Shown piece by piece: positions 17,180 through 26,447 of a stretch of 64,000 nt of DNA (positions are counted from its first letter, which is position 1; the number at the start of each line of letters is the position of its first letter). Location: contig DAJPHG010000001.1 in assembly GCA_025992315.1 (NCBI GenBank), forward strand, positions 806,001 through 870,000, in the 5' to 3' direction. The notes beneath the pieces are model-generated. The model made no database searches. It was not told the origin of the DNA and saw only the letters and a program-made list of their open reading frames with translations. The position numbers and the translations under genes were made by a program. The stretch comes from HGM10766 sp900757295 (GTDB taxonomy: Bacteria > Bacillota_I > Bacilli_A > RF39 > UBA660).

Positions 17180-17938
17180 ATGAAAAAAGTAATAGAAGTA
17201 TTAAATTTAACAAAGGAATATAAGACTAAAAAAGCCATTGATGATTTATCATTTAATGTTTATGAAGGAGAAATACTGGGCTTATTGGGACCTAATGGAA
17301 GTGGGAAAAGTACCACTATAAATTGTTTATTAACATTATTAAAATATAATGGTATTATAAAAATATTTGGTGAAGAAATGTCTCCCAGTGCTTATGAATT
17401 AAAATCGAAAATTGGTGTTATATTTCAAGATGTTGCAGTGTTTAATGAATTGAATGTTTATGATAATATTAATTATTTTTGTGGGTTATATATAAAAGAT
17501 AAAAATATTAGAAAAAAATATGTTGATGATGCTATTAAATTAGTTGGTTTGACTGAATATAAAAAATATTTACCTAAGCAATTATCTGGAGGATTATTAA
17601 GAAGATTAAATATTGCTTGTGGGATAGCTCATAAACCTAAACTGATATTTCTTGATGAGCCGACTGTTGCTGTAGATCCTCAAAGTAGAAATAATATTTT
17701 GGAACAAATAAAAAAACTTAGAGATGATGGTGCAACTATAGTTTATACTACTCATTACATGGAAGAAGTAGAGATGTTATGTGATCGTATTATTATTTTA
17801 GATAAAGGTAAAATAATTGCTCAAGGAACAAGTGATGAATTAAAGAAAAAAGCCAATATTAAAGAAACGGTTCAAAAAGTAGGACCAACACTAAATGATG
17901 TTTTCTTAAAACTTACAGGAAAGGAATTAAGAGATTAA
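17180..17938 (+). CDS. ABC transporter ATP-binding protein (DrrA/CcmA-type exporter)
   Basis: This 252-residue ATPase has Walker A GPNGSGKST, the signature LSGGLLRRL and Walker B LIFLDEPTVAVDPQSR, with the D-loop. It also has the C-terminal LNDVFLKLTGKE found in DrrA-like exporters. The frame is open to 17108, but the likely transcript starts near 17155. I used the ATG at 17180; an in-frame GTG at 17165 is close to the GAAAGG ribosome site and is an alternative. It pairs with the two ABC-2 permeases that follow without a gap. The substrate is unknown. Confidence 0.9.
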   Translation: MKKVIEVLNLTKEYKTKKAIDDLSFNVYEGEILGLLGPNGSGKSTTINCLLTLLKYNGIIKIFGEEMSPSAYELKSKIGVIFQDVAVFNELNVYDNINYFCGLYIKDKNIRKKYVDDAIKLVGLTEYKKYLPKQLSGGLLRRLNIACGIAHKPKLIFLDEPTVAVDPQSRNNILEQIKKLRDDGATIVYTTHYMEEVEMLCDRIIILDKGKIIAQGTSDELKKKANIKETVQKVGPTLNDVFLKLTGKELRD

Positions 17939-19092
17939 TGTTTGTTCATAATTTAAAATATACAATTAAAAGTTTATTTAAAAATAAAGTTTTGATTTTT
18001 TGGACATTTGCTTTTCCTATTATACTTGGTATATTTTTTAATATGGCATTTTCTAATATCGAAAAAGATGAAAAATTACAAATATTTGATATAGCTGTTG
18101 TTAATAATAAAGATTTAATTTATAAAGAAGCATTAAATGAACTATCAAATAAAAATAATAAAGATAGATTGTTTAATATAAAGTATGTAAATCAAAATAA
18201 AGCTGATAAATTATTAGATGATAACAAAATAGAAGGATATTTATTATTTAAGGATAATAAACCTAATATAGTAGTAAAAGAAAGTGGAACTAATCAAACA
18301 ATATTGAAATTAGTAGTTAATGAAATAGAAGAAAATAAAATTATAATAAATAATTTAACCAAAGAAGAAATTATTAATGGAAACCAAGATAATCCTGAAA
18401 TTATAGCAAAAAATATTTTCGCAAAGATAAATAGAAAAACAGTTAATTTTAAAAATATTTCTAATTCAAATTTAAGTTATATGATGATAGAATTTTATAC
18501 TTTAATAGCTATGGCATGTATGTATGGAGGAATGCTGGGGTTGACTGCAATTAATAATTGTTTAGCAAATATGAGCAGTAAAGGGAAAAGGATATCTATC
18601 TCTCCAACTAAGAAAAGCGTTATTGTAACTAGTTCTTTAATTGGATCTTATATTGTTAGTTTAATTGGAATAAGTTTACTTTTATTATTTTTAATATTTA
18701 TTATTCATGTTGATTTTGGTACTAAAATACCATTAATTATTCTTTTAACTTTAATAGGAGATTTGGCTGGTATATCTTTAGGAGTATTAATTGCTTCCTG
18801 CTTTAAGGTAAATGAAGGAGCTAAGACTGGTATTACAATAGCAATAACAATGTTCCTATCTGTTTTATCAGGCATGATGGGTGTAACTTTAAAATATGTT
18901 ATTGATACTAATCTGCCAATTATTAATAAATTAAATCCTAATAATTTAATTACTGATGGTTTCTATTCACTATATTATTATGATACGTTAAATAGATATT
19001 GGAATAATTTACTAGGATTAATTATATTTGTTATTTTATGTTTATCGATATCTTTTATCAGTTTAAGGAGAGAAAAGTATGATAGTATTTAA
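17938..19092 (+). CDS. ABC-2 type permease
   Basis: This 384-residue protein has one N-terminal helix (VLIFWTFAFPIILGIFF), a large external domain of about residues 40-175 and then five to six helices, the YhgE/DrrB-like ABC-2 layout. Its ATG shares a base with the ATPase stop, and it overlaps the next permease by 14 bases. The two permeases probably form a heterodimer with the ATPase. Exporters of this class move drugs, peptides or lipids; the substrate cannot be judged. Confidence 0.85.
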   Translation: MFVHNLKYTIKSLFKNKVLIFWTFAFPIILGIFFNMAFSNIEKDEKLQIFDIAVVNNKDLIYKEALNELSNKNNKDRLFNIKYVNQNKADKLLDDNKIEGYLLFKDNKPNIVVKESGTNQTILKLVVNEIEENKIIINNLTKEEIINGNQDNPEIIAKNIFAKINRKTVNFKNISNSNLSYMMIEFYTLIAMACMYGGMLGLTAINNCLANMSSKGKRISISPTKKSVIVTSSLIGSYIVSLIGISLLLLFLIFIIHVDFGTKIPLIILLTLIGDLAGISLGVLIASCFKVNEGAKTGITIAITMFLSVLSGMMGVTLKYVIDTNLPIINKLNPNNLITDGFYSLYYYDTLNRYWNNLLGLIIFVILCLSISFISLRREKYDSI

Positions 19093-20227
19093 GACTATAT
19101 TAAAAATATTAAATAAATTAAAAGGAATGCTAATACTATATACTGTTATGTTAATACTTATAACTGTATTAACGCAAACTTCAGATAATAATCTAGCTAA
19201 GTTTGAAGAAAGTAAACCTGATATTTTAATAATTAATAAAGATGAACAAAGTGATTTAACAAATAATTTTGTAAAATATTTAGCGAAACATGCTAATTTA
19301 GCTGATATCGATATTAAAGATGAAGAAAAAATAAATGATGCTTTATTTTATAGAGATGTAAATTATGTAATATATATTCCCAAAAATTTTACAAATGATA
19401 TATTACAAGGCAAAAAACCTATAATGAATTATAAATCAACTAATGATGAATCTGCTTCTTATAGTCAAATGTTAGTAAACAAATATATTAAAACGGCGTT
19501 AATTTATAAAGATTATTATCAAGCAAATGATTTGATAAAAAAAATAAATGAAACACTAAGTACTAATACTAATGTTAAAATTAAAACACATTTAGATACA
19601 TCAAAAGTAAGTGCAGCAACTAGATATTTTAATTTTCTAAATTATGCTTTTCTAGCAGGTTGTGTTTATTGTATAAGTATGATTTTAGCTAGTTTAAAAG
19701 AGGGAAATGTTAATAGAAGAACTATAATTAGTAGCTATAGTTTAAGAAAATATAATAGAATAGTTCTATTGTCAAATGCATGTGTTATTTTTCTAATGTG
19801 GCTGTTCTATATGATTTTAAGTTTTATTTTATTTAAAAAGCTAATGGTTAGTTTTAATGGTATATTATATATGATAAATTCTTTAGTTTTTGCATTCTGC
19901 GGTTTAACAATAGGATTTTTAATTGGAAATATAACTCAGAATAAAAATGCTATTGGAGGAATTGTTAATGTAGTAGCATTAGGATCTTCATTTCTTTGTG
20001 GCTGTTTTGTACCAATTAGTTATTTACCAAATTATGTTTTAAAAATTGCTAAAATATTACCATCATATTATTTTGTAACTAATAATGAATTAACTAAAAG
20101 TATAGAAATCTTTAGTTGGAGTAATATTAAGCCATTATTTATAAATAATATTGTTATAATATGTTTTGGTATTTTGTTTATAGTAATAACAAATTTTATA
20201 AATAAGAAAAAACAAATTATTAATTGA
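19079..20227 (+). CDS. ABC-2 type permease, partner of the preceding one
   Basis: This 382-residue protein has the same layout as its upstream neighbour: an N-terminal helix, an external domain from about residue 35 to 190, and about six helices. CGCFVPISYLPNYVLKIAKILPSYYF near its end is typical of ABC-2 permeases. It lies in a tight operon with the ATPase and the first permease, and is therefore likely the second half of the same transporter. Confidence 0.85.
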   Translation: MIVFKTILKILNKLKGMLILYTVMLILITVLTQTSDNNLAKFEESKPDILIINKDEQSDLTNNFVKYLAKHANLADIDIKDEEKINDALFYRDVNYVIYIPKNFTNDILQGKKPIMNYKSTNDESASYSQMLVNKYIKTALIYKDYYQANDLIKKINETLSTNTNVKIKTHLDTSKVSAATRYFNFLNYAFLAGCVYCISMILASLKEGNVNRRTIISSYSLRKYNRIVLLSNACVIFLMWLFYMILSFILFKKLMVSFNGILYMINSLVFAFCGLTIGFLIGNITQNKNAIGGIVNVVALGSSFLCGCFVPISYLPNYVLKIAKILPSYYFVTNNELTKSIEIFSWSNIKPLFINNIVIICFGILFIVITNFINKKKQIIN

Positions 20228-20241
20228 TAAGGAAGATAATT

Positions 20242-20949
20242 ATGATAGAAATAAAAAATTTAACTAAGATATATAATAATAAAAAAGTAGTGGATGATAT
20301 TTCATTCACTGTTAATGATAAAGAAATATTTGCTTTTATAGGTCATAATGGAGCTGGTAAAACAACTACTATAAAATCGATAGTAGGAATAAATGATTTT
20401 GATAGTGGAGAAATATTAATCAATGGTAAATCTATTAAGACACAGTCATTAGAAGCTAAAAAAGTTATAGCTTATGTACCTGATAATCCAGATCTTTATG
20501 AAAATATGAGAGCAATAGATTTTATTAATTTCATCTGCGATATGTATGAAATAGATGAAGAAAAAAGACAAAATAGAATTTTAAAATATGCTAAGTTATT
20601 AGAAATTGAAGATAAATTAAATGATGAAATATCTTCGTTCTCACATGGTATGAAACAAAAAATCGCCATTATTTCAGCATTAGCACATGATCCGGATATT
20701 TTAATAATGGATGAACCATTTGTAGGATTAGATCCAAAAGCAGTTTATGATTTAAAAAATATTATGAAGGAAATGTGTCAAAATAATAAAACAATTTTCT
20801 TTTCAACTCATATATTAGATGTTGCTGAAAAGTTATGTGATAGAGTGGCAATTATCAAGAATGGAAAAATTGTAAAAGTAGGTAAGATGAAAGATATTAA
20901 AGGTGATGAATCTTTAGAAACTGTTTTTCTGGAGTTGGAGGATAAGTAA
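20242..20949 (+). CDS. ABC transporter ATP-binding protein (second system)
   Basis: This 235-residue ATPase has Walker A GHNGAGKTT, signature FSHGMKQK, Walker B ILIMDEPFVGLDP and the switch histidine in FFSTHIL. The ATG at 20242 follows GGAAG by seven bases; a TTG at 20224 is less likely. Its stop overlaps the start of the next permease. The gene is 14 bases from the first ABC system, so all five genes are probably one transcript with two transporters. Confidence 0.92.
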   Translation: MIEIKNLTKIYNNKKVVDDISFTVNDKEIFAFIGHNGAGKTTTIKSIVGINDFDSGEILINGKSIKTQSLEAKKVIAYVPDNPDLYENMRAIDFINFICDMYEIDEEKRQNRILKYAKLLEIEDKLNDEISSFSHGMKQKIAIISALAHDPDILIMDEPFVGLDPKAVYDLKNIMKEMCQNNKTIFFSTHILDVAEKLCDRVAIIKNGKIVKVGKMKDIKGDESLETVFLELEDK

Positions 20950-22547
20950 TGATGAAGATGGTATCTTTATTAAAAGCAATGATGAGTCAAGATATGAATC
21001 TATTTAAATATAAAGTTAAGGGCTCGAATAATATTAAGAAAGTAATTTTAATACTACTGCTTAGCATTGTATTTATGAGTGCTATTGGAAGTTATTATTT
21101 TATGCTTGCAAAAATGTTAAGAAAAATTGAGTTAACATTTATCATGTTAACTATAGCTTTATTAATTCCTTCAATCTTTACTTTAATAGAAGGCATATAT
21201 AAATCTCAGGGTATTTTATTTGATGCTAAAGATAATGATTTATTATTTTCACTACCAATTAAAAAGAGAACAATTATAACAGCTAGACTTATTAAAATGT
21301 ATATCTTTCAATTTATTTATAATTTAATTTTTATTTTACCAGCATTGGTAATTTATATTTATTTAGAAAGCCCTGGTTTTAATTTTTATTTTCTATCATT
21401 AATAATGATGGCTCTTGTCCCTATAATACCAACTATTATTGCTTGTTTTATAGGAGCTATAATTAAAAATGTATCTATTAAATTTAAAGCTAAGAAAACT
21501 GTTCAAATTATTTTAACTTTTGCATTGTTTTTTGGAATTTATTTTCTATCATTAAATAGTAATAACTGGCTAAATGCTATTGTAAAGAATGCAACAAGTA
21601 TAAATGATGCAATAACAAAGATTTATTATCCAATTGGTGCTTATATAAATTTAATTCAGCATTTTGATTTATTAATATTCATGAAATTATTATTAATTAA
21701 TTTTATTCCTTTAATAATTTTTATTTTAATACTTAATAAATCTTATTTTAAAACTATATCAAAAACTAAAGAATCTAGTTTAGTGAATAATAATACTAAA
21801 CTTAAATTTAGAAAGAGGAGTATTATTAAGGCATTAGTTTTAAAAGAAGCAAAAAAATATTTTTCTTCGCCTGTATATATATTTAATACAATGTTTGGAT
21901 TACTTTTAATGATTATATTTACTATAGCAATTTGTGTAAACTTTAAAGGCACTATGTCTATTATGTTAAATTTATCAAATAAAGATTTAGTTTTTTTAGT
22001 ATCAATTGTTCCAAAAGTATATTATTGTATTATTATATTACTGACTTTTATGACTTCAATAACATCGTCATCTATTTCAATAGAAGGAAAAAGCTTTAAT
22101 ATTTCTAAAAGTTTACCAATTAGTATTGAAAAATCAATTGCTGCTAAAATAATATTTAGTTGTTTAATCATGATTCCTATTATATTAATTTGCAACTTAA
22201 TATTTATTATAAATTTTAAAGTAAAGATATTAGATTTTTTAGCTATTTTCTTAATAAGTTTTATAGCACCATTTATATCATCATGTCTAGGTTTAATAAT
22301 TAATCTAAAATACCCAAAAATGAATTTTACATCTGATACTGAAGTTGTTAAACAAAGCATGAGTTCTATAATATCTGTTTTATTAGGCATATTAATGGCG
22401 ATGGCTTTAATAGGAATGTTCTTTATTAAAATTAATTTAAATTATGTAGTTTGGATTCAGCTATTATTACTAATATTAGTTTCATTTGTTTTAATTGTCA
22501 TTTTGAAAAAGTATGGTATTAAAAAGTATAGAGAAATAGAAATTTGA
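20949..22547 (+). CDS. Large ABC transporter permease of the second system
   Basis: This 532-residue protein has about twelve hydrophobic segments in two blocks, as in permeases that fuse two six-helix halves. The segments LFDAKDNDLLFSLPIKKRTI and FNISKSLPIS resemble the cytoplasmic gate repeats of such permeases (YtrC/EcsB-like groups). GGAGG precedes the start inside the ATPase gene. It ends with TGA. It should work with the ATPase directly upstream; the substrate is unknown. Confidence 0.8.
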   Translation: MMKMVSLLKAMMSQDMNLFKYKVKGSNNIKKVILILLLSIVFMSAIGSYYFMLAKMLRKIELTFIMLTIALLIPSIFTLIEGIYKSQGILFDAKDNDLLFSLPIKKRTIITARLIKMYIFQFIYNLIFILPALVIYIYLESPGFNFYFLSLIMMALVPIIPTIIACFIGAIIKNVSIKFKAKKTVQIILTFALFFGIYFLSLNSNNWLNAIVKNATSINDAITKIYYPIGAYINLIQHFDLLIFMKLLLINFIPLIIFILILNKSYFKTISKTKESSLVNNNTKLKFRKRSIIKALVLKEAKKYFSSPVYIFNTMFGLLLMIIFTIAICVNFKGTMSIMLNLSNKDLVFLVSIVPKVYYCIIILLTFMTSITSSSISIEGKSFNISKSLPISIEKSIAAKIIFSCLIMIPIILICNLIFIINFKVKILDFLAIFLISFIAPFISSCLGLIINLKYPKMNFTSDTEVVKQSMSSIISVLLGILMAMALIGMFFIKINLNYVVWIQLLLLILVSFVLIVILKKYGIKKYREIEI

Positions 22548-22593
22548 ATGATATTAGAATATATTAATTAGTTTTAACTATTTAATAGCTTAT

Positions 22594-22623
22594 AAAAGAT
22601 AATTAAAAAAATTATCTTTTTTT
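22594..22623 (+). terminator. Intrinsic terminator after the ABC cluster
   Basis: AAAAGATAATT pairs with AATTATCTTTT around an A-rich loop and is followed by T. A TATAAT at 22626-22631 just after it probably starts the gmk transcript. Confidence 0.75.
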
Positions 22624-22652
22624 GTTATAATACATATTAAAGGAGAAAATTT

Positions 22653-23324
22653 ATGTTAACAGTAAATAAAAAAGGATTACTTATTGTAGTATCGGGGCCT
22701 AGTGGAGCTGGTAAGGATACGATATGTCAAAATTTATTAAAAAGTACTAAAGACGCATGGCTATCTATATCAATGACAACTAGAAAGCCTAGACCACAAG
22801 AAAAAAATGAAGTTGACTATTATTTTGTTTCAAAAGAAGAGTTTGAAAAAAGAATTAATGATCATATATTTTTAGAATATGCAATGTATAATGATAACTA
22901 TTATGGTACGCCAAAAGATAAAGTAGAAGAGCATTTGAACAAAGGAATAGATGTTATTTTAGTAATTGATATAAAGGGTGCAATAAATATTAAAAAGCTA
23001 GTACCATCAGCTTTGTTTATATTTATAATGCCACCGGATATGAGAACACTTAAAAATAGATTAATTAATCGTAAAACAGAAAATAAAGAAAAAGTTATTA
23101 ATCGTTTTAAAACAGCTTATAATGAAATAAATAATTACAAAAAATATAATTATGTTGTTGTTAATGATAATATAGAAGACTGTACTTTGAAGGTAAAATC
23201 TATAATAACTGCTGAAAAATGTAGAGTGGATAGAATAGAAGATATTGCTTTGGGTAATCAAGAAGAATTGATTCATGAAATATTAATTGATAAAAACTTT
23301 GTCAATGATGATATTAAATTATAA
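22653..23324 (+). CDS. gmk: Guanylate kinase
   Basis: This 223-residue enzyme has the P-loop GPSGAGKDT and the GMP-binding segment MTTRKPRPQEKNEVDYYF, followed by EYAMYNDNYYGTP. It phosphorylates GMP to GDP with ATP. The C-terminal tail of about 25 residues beyond the usual end is somewhat longer than E. coli Gmk. It has its own promoter and is flanked by terminators on both sides, so it is monocistronic. Confidence 0.95.
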   Translation: MLTVNKKGLLIVVSGPSGAGKDTICQNLLKSTKDAWLSISMTTRKPRPQEKNEVDYYFVSKEEFEKRINDHIFLEYAMYNDNYYGTPKDKVEEHLNKGIDVILVIDIKGAINIKKLVPSALFIFIMPPDMRTLKNRLINRKTENKEKVINRFKTAYNEINNYKKYNYVVVNDNIEDCTLKVKSIITAEKCRVDRIEDIALGNQEELIHEILIDKNFVNDDIKL

Positions 23325-23352
23325 AGAATTATAAAATATATAATTCTTTTTT
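23323..23352 (+). terminator. Intrinsic terminator after gmk
   Basis: AAAGAATTATA and TATAATTCTTT pair around a short A-rich loop, then a T-run. The 5' arm overlaps the gmk stop codon. Confidence 0.7.
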
Positions 23353-23419
23353 AATTATTTAATATATTAATTCATATGGTATAATTAATTTGTTAGTAAT
23401 CTTTATGAAGGAGTAGTTT

Positions 23420-23884
23420 ATGAAAAAGGAAAAATTTTTATCTGCTGTATATTTGATAATTAAAAATGAAAATGAAGATATTTTATTGCAAAGAAGACAA
23501 AATACTAAATTATGGCCTGGATTTTTAGCTTTACCTGCTGGTCATGTTGATGAAAAAGAAAATGCAATAGAAGCTTTAATAAGAGAAGTAAAGGAAGAAC
23601 TTGGAATAGAAATATCAATAGATGATATTGTTGATACATTTGTTGTTAATAGGCGCAATAAATCTTTATTACCATATTATGATATATATTTTGAAGTTAA
23701 AAACTATAAGGGACAAATAAGAATAAATGAACCCGATAAATGCTCTCAAATAGTATGGTGTAATATAAATAATTTACCAGAAGATATGATAGATTATGAA
23801 ATAGAAGCAATTAAAAATAATCAGCTAGGAATAAAATTTAGTGTTATTGATACTGATAATGAGAAAAAATTAATATTAAAATGA
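23420..23884 (+). CDS. Nudix hydrolase
   Basis: This 154-residue protein has a complete Nudix box: G at the start of GHVDEKE, then REVKEELGI in the G-x5-E-x7-REUxEExGU spacing. Such enzymes hydrolyse a nucleoside diphosphate linked to another group. LPAGHVD and LPYYDIYFEV suggest a MutT/ADP-sugar-type substrate, but the box alone does not decide this. GAAGGAG precedes the ATG, and a TATAAT-like element lies about 40 bases upstream. It stands alone. Confidence 0.9.
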   Translation: MKKEKFLSAVYLIIKNENEDILLQRRQNTKLWPGFLALPAGHVDEKENAIEALIREVKEELGIEISIDDIVDTFVVNRRNKSLLPYYDIYFEVKNYKGQIRINEPDKCSQIVWCNINNLPEDMIDYEIEAIKNNQLGIKFSVIDTDNEKKLILK

Positions 23885-23975
23885 TTCACTTAAAGAATCA
23901 ATAAAAATTGGTGTTTCTATAATTGAAAATAGCTATAAAAAGTGATATAAAAATGTTAGAAAGGATGCTAATTTT

Positions 23976-24740
23976 ATGTTTTTAGAAAATAATTTTATAG
24001 GAAATAATACTGATATAATAGAAATAACTTCAAGTATTACAGTATCTTTAGCACTTAAAAAAGTTGGGATTGATAATATAAAAGTACATTTACCATTTTC
24101 TTTTGATATTGGTAATTTAAAAGAAATGCAAGAATTTAAAAGAAATGAACTTAATAAATTTATATCTGGTGAAAAAATAGACTTTGATTTTACTGAATTA
24201 TTTAATAAATTAAAAGAATATGTAAATAATGCTAAAAAAATAAGAGTGTGGTCAAGCTTATTTGATGCAGATGAATATTGTATGTTGCTTTTTATTTGTC
24301 ATCATTTTAAAGATAAAGAAATAAGTGTAATTTTTGCAAGTGAAGGAAATATATGGTCAAGTTTTATACTTCATAATAGTGAAGAAGAAATAAAACAATT
24401 AGAAAATAAAGAACATATATTAAAGGAATACGAGAAAGAAGAATTAGATAAAGAATGGAATGAAATAATATTATCAAATAAAGAACTTAGATATATGATA
24501 AATGGAAGTGTCAAATCAGTTGATTTAGATTATTTTGATAATAATATAATTGAAAGATTAAAATCATTAGGAAAAGTTAGTAAACGTGAATTTGTAATAA
24601 ATTTAATGAGTAATTCTATTATTCCAAGATGTTGTTATGCTCAGTTTATTCAAGAATATTTTATTAATAGTTTAATTAGAAAAGACTTAATAAAAAGTGC
24701 TTTTGAAGATAATAAAGAAATGGTAGAAATTGTAAAGTAA
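23976..24740 (+). CDS. DUF1835/DUF3658-like protein
   Basis: This 254-residue soluble protein has no membrane segments. The stretch RVWSSLFDADEYCMLLFIC and, later, NKELRYMINGSVKSVDLDYFD resemble the two parts of DUF1835-DUF3658 proteins, whose role is not established. The ATG follows AAAGGATG. A recombinase remnant begins 24 bases after its stop, so this gene marks the left edge of the accessory region. The family assignment is by pattern only. Confidence 0.6.
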   Translation: MFLENNFIGNNTDIIEITSSITVSLALKKVGIDNIKVHLPFSFDIGNLKEMQEFKRNELNKFISGEKIDFDFTELFNKLKEYVNNAKKIRVWSSLFDADEYCMLLFICHHFKDKEISVIFASEGNIWSSFILHNSEEEIKQLENKEHILKEYEKEELDKEWNEIILSNKELRYMINGSVKSVDLDYFDNNIIERLKSLGKVSKREFVINLMSNSIIPRCCYAQFIQEYFINSLIRKDLIKSAFEDNKEMVEIVK

Positions 24741-24763
24741 ATTAATGTGTAAATAAAATTATA

Positions 24764-25018
24764 ATGAAAAAGAATAGCAAAAAACCATTTGTGTATGCAA
24801 AAGCAGCAGCAAATCTTCGTTTATCAAAAGAAGAATTTATTAATCAAAAAGAGTCTAATAGTATGACTAATCAAAGACAAATTATAAATAACTATTTAAA
24901 AGAACATAAATAATATAAATTAGTTGATTATTATGTAGATGATGGATATACAGGAACTAATTTTGATAGACCAGAATTTCAAAGAATGTTAGAAGACATT
25001 AAAAATAAAAAAATAGGG
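24764..25018 (+). pseudogene. Serine recombinase (resolvase/invertase family) N-terminal remnant with in-frame stop
   Basis: The frame reads NLRLSKEE and SMTNQRQIINNYLKEH, then a TAA at 24911-24913. It continues with VDYYVDDGYTGTNFDRPEFQRM and KNKKIGVI. This is the N-terminal catalytic domain of a large serine recombinase of transposons, here with a broken start region (the Y-LRLS strand is disturbed), a stop and no C-terminal half. It ends directly against the first copy of the rbgA start sequence (25028), which fits a recombinase acting at that site. It cannot make an active enzyme. Confidence 0.85.
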
Positions 25019-25027
25019 GTAATACAT

Positions 25028-25056
25028 ATGAATGAAAATAAAACTAATATAAACTG
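25028..25056 (+). repeat. Near-copy of the rbgA start sequence (candidate attachment-site scar, copy A)
   Basis: 28 of 29 bases match the first 29 bases of rbgA at 34204, beginning with ATGAATGAAAAT. The difference is one A for T. The preceding bases GGGGTAATAC also resemble GGAGGTAATAC before copy B, so the copied unit includes the ribosome site. The frame then diverges into INCLIGNY and ends at a TAG in 25112-25114. Confidence 0.85.
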
Positions 25057-25211
25057 TTTGATAGGAAATTATGCAACATATTTTGAAAAAAGCCATAAAA
25101 TAAGGGTAAAATAGACATTGAGTAATTACATTTTTTTAGTAAAAATTACATAAAATAGCGAAAAATACACAAAAACGCCCTAAAAATGGCTAAGTATTTA
25201 TAGGGTGGTGA
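25057..25211. other. Non-coding gap between copy A and the orphan ORF
   Basis: The divergent tail of the truncated frame runs to the TAG at 25112-25114. After this I see A-rich sequence with no gene, and a GGGTGGTG stretch at 25203-25210 just before the next open frame. Confidence 0.5.
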
Positions 25212-25244
25212 ATGGACGCAACACTTGATGGAAGAGGCGGTAAA

Positions 25245-25883
25245 ATGAAGAAAAAACTAAAAAGTACATTTTCAGATTCATTAGGTTTATCGGATGATGT
25301 TATTGAAAGACGTTGTATTTGTCTATATCATGGTATAAGATTTGATGCTATTAATAGATTAGAATCTATTTTTCAAACTGGTTATATATTACCAAGTAAT
25401 AAAGTTAAAAGGGATTTTGTATCATATGATGGAACTGTTAAATATTTATATATAAGCAATGATAGTGATGAAAATTGTAATATGGGAAAATATGTAAGTG
25501 TAATGCCATATGAGGATGATTTAGAATTTAAACTATTTGTTAGAGAAAATTTATTTTTTGCTATTAAAGAGACAATAAAAGCCTTTGAAACTACGCACGT
25601 TTCTTATGATGAATATTGTGATAAAAAAAATAAAGATGAATGTGATGATTATTATAGTTATGCTTTTAATGAATATTTTGTTGAAAATGATATATCCTTA
25701 GATGATGTTATTTATATTGGAATAGATTCTAGCTACTTTAATGGCAATTATGATAAAATAGTTGAAGATGTTATCAATTTAATTAATGTCTATGAAATAG
25801 ATATACCTTTAGTTGATGAAAGAACAAATAGTGAAATTTACAGATTAAATAGTAAACAAATAATTAAAAATAAAAGGAGGTAA
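25245..25883 (+). CDS. Orphan protein with weak ADP-ribosyltransferase-like features
   Basis: This 212-residue soluble, acidic protein is not one I recognise. The N-terminal part ICLYHGIRFDAINRLESIF, then QTGYILPS and KYLYISN, has the general look of an ART/RES-type fold (YHG, a 'G-I-L' loop, then Y-x-S). A late VIYIGID strand is consistent, but no catalytic residue can be fixed. AGAGGCGG four bases upstream favours the ATG at 25245; an in-frame ATG at 25212 has a ribosome site too close to it. It is the only whole gene between copies A and B of the rbgA start repeat, so it is probably element cargo. Confidence 0.5.
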   Translation: MKKKLKSTFSDSLGLSDDVIERRCICLYHGIRFDAINRLESIFQTGYILPSNKVKRDFVSYDGTVKYLYISNDSDENCNMGKYVSVMPYEDDLEFKLFVRENLFFAIKETIKAFETTHVSYDEYCDKKNKDECDDYYSYAFNEYFVENDISLDDVIYIGIDSSYFNGNYDKIVEDVINLINVYEIDIPLVDERTNSEIYRLNSKQIIKNKRR

Positions 25884-25888
25884 TACTC

Positions 25889-25920
25889 ATGAATGAAAAT
25901 AAAACTAATATTAACTGGTA
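25889..25920 (+). repeat. Exact 32-bp copy of the rbgA start (candidate attachment-site scar, copy B)
   Basis: All 32 bases equal the first 32 bases of rbgA (34204-34235), from ATGAATGAAA to ACTGGTA. A strong ribosome site GGAGG precedes it, as before a real gene. After the shared part the frame meets a TAA at once (INW then stop). This is the left partner of the intact copy for the 8.3-kb island. Confidence 0.92.
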
Positions 25921-25978
25921 AGTGGGGAGTTATGAAAAAACACTATTAAACCCTTGAAAATAAAGGAAAAAAATAAAA

Positions 25979-26110
25979 CTACCTATTAAGAATATAGAAA
26001 CTAACATAATTTTAAATGCCTTAATACAATTTAAAAATGATAAATTAAAACAGGGTATATATACAGAACCTATTGATGAACTAATTTTAAAATTAAATAA
26101 AATTTATTAA
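25979..26110 (+). pseudogene. Remnant of a small mobile-element ORF
   Basis: An open stretch of 43 codons without its own start reads LPIKNIETNIILNALIQF and then KLKQGIYTEPIDEL to a TAA. A short helical protein with KL-x-x-G-x-YT-x-x-IDEL is, as I recall, often found beside conjugative-element modules; that is memory, not a search. The lack of a start and the flanking scars suggest decay. Confidence 0.45.
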
Positions 26111-26118
26111 ACATATTT

Positions 26119-26149
26119 GAACTGATTAAAAATGGTCAGTTCTTTTTTT
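26119..26149 (+). terminator. Intrinsic terminator before the parA fragment
   Basis: GAACTGA pairs with TCAGTTC around an A-rich loop, followed by seven T. Confidence 0.8.
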
Positions 26150-26220
26150 ATGCCAGAAATGGAATACATAGCCATCTTATTAAATTAAGGCGGCTAAATT
26201 AAAAGAAAGGAGGTGAGAAT

Positions 26221-26442
26221 ATGCAAGAAAGTAAGCACAAGGTAATTGCAATCACAAATCAGAAAGGAGGAGTTGGTAGGACCACAACAACATTTAATCT
26301 TGGAGTAGCATTGGCTAAACAAGGGAAAAAAGTGTTAGTTGTAGATGTTGATCCTCAGAGTAATTTAACTACTTTAAGGCTGAGTAAGTATGCTAATTGC
26401 AATTTTAAAATTAAGTATAGAAAAACTAATTCTATATACTAA
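26221..26442 (+). pseudogene. ParA/Soj-type ATPase, N-terminal fragment
   Basis: 73 residues match the start of ParA ATPases: VIAITNQKGGVGRTTT, then FNLGVALAKQGKKVLVVDVDPQSN. The deviant Walker A normally reads KGGVGKTT. Here the second lysine, which contacts the phosphates, is arginine, and the protein stops after the DPQSN switch with unrelated residues at its end. Intact ParA proteins are about 250 residues. The ribosome site AAAGGAGG is excellent, so a peptide may still be made. It is probably a leftover of a plasmid-like or conjugative element. Confidence 0.8.
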
Positions 26443-26447
26443 AATAA

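Noticed and set aside
22022..22390. Minus-strand open frame of 122 codons inside the large ABC permease
   Set aside because: It is a shadow of a hydrophobic gene read in reverse, with no promoter or ribosome site.
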